Positions 5,053-5,140 of a DNA stretch of 5,140 bases are shown here, piece after piece (position 1 is the stretch's first letter; every line of letters starts with the position of its first letter). The notes beneath the pieces were generated by a model. It worked only from the letters and a program-made list of their open reading frames with translations, searched no databases and was not told the DNA's origin. Origin of the DNA: an uncultured Methanobrevibacter sp. (GTDB lineage Archaea > Methanobacteriota > Methanobacteria > Methanobacteriales > Methanobacteriaceae); contig NZ_CALGFC010000026.1 of assembly GCF_937881195.1 (NCBI RefSeq), positions 1 through 5,140 of the forward strand. The letters run 5' to 3'. A program made the position numbers and the translations under genes.

Positions 5053-5140
5053 AGTGTTTATTCTTATTCTTATTCTTATTTTTAAATTTCATTTTTTTAA
5101 TCTTTTTATTTTACTTATTTTTTAAATTTTAGCTATTATA
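5053..5140. other. AT-rich sequence right of the tRNA fragment, possible element edge
   Basis: Apart from the TTATTC repeat, this is T-rich sequence with no gene. If the tRNA fragment is an att site, its orientation places the inserted element on this side. Confidence 0.35.
5058..5081. repeat. TTATTC hexamer tandem repeat
   Basis: Three perfect copies of TTATTC (5058-5063, 5064-5069, 5070-5075) are followed by a fourth copy with one change (5076-5081). It begins only a few bases from the tRNA fragment. Confidence 0.8.

Overview
The window looks like a piece of a methanogenic archaeon of the Methanobrevibacter type (order Methanobacteriales). The supports are the very high A+T content, the AGA/ATA-rich codon use, Shine-Dalgarno sites of the GGAG and GGTGAT kind, TATA-like boxes, an archaeal DUF366 protein, and a queD-queE pair that in archaea feeds archaeosine synthesis. 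The genus is inferred from overall character, not from a database match.

Left part (1-2231): this is a compact, intact plus-strand block. A three-copy, 22-bp repeat and a TATA-like box precede a DUF366 protein (105-728). QueD (868-1485) and QueE (1490-2185) follow with only 4 nt between them, so they are probably co-transcribed and translationally coupled. QueD makes 6-carboxytetrahydropterin and QueE makes 7-carboxy-7-deazaguanine; these are successive steps towards preQ0, the precursor of archaeosine at tRNA position 15. QueD carries an unusual acidic, Cys/Ser-rich repeat insertion. A hairpin with a T-run closes the block.

Middle and right part (2232-5005): this is gene-poor and shows decay. 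A six-transmembrane, voltage-sensor-type potassium channel gene (2411-3145) is complete except for one in-frame TGA, at the position where the first S4 arginine is expected. A 684-bp very AT-rich stretch follows, holding a short minus-strand coding-like remnant (3296-3415). A small Tyr/Trp-rich unknown gene (3830-4168) is interrupted by one TAA, and a small intact membrane-anchored protein of unknown function (4360-4734) starts with TTG.

Right edge (5006-5140): an orphan 3' half of a tRNA-Arg(CCU) lies on the minus strand. It runs from the acceptor 3' strand through the T arm to the anticodon loop and has no D arm. It is best read as an attachment-site copy left by an element integrated into a tRNA-Arg gene. 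Its orientation predicts that the element lies to the right, beyond the window, and that everything to its left is host chromosome. A TTATTC hexamer repeat follows directly. No integrase, CRISPR array, complete tRNA or rRNA was seen.
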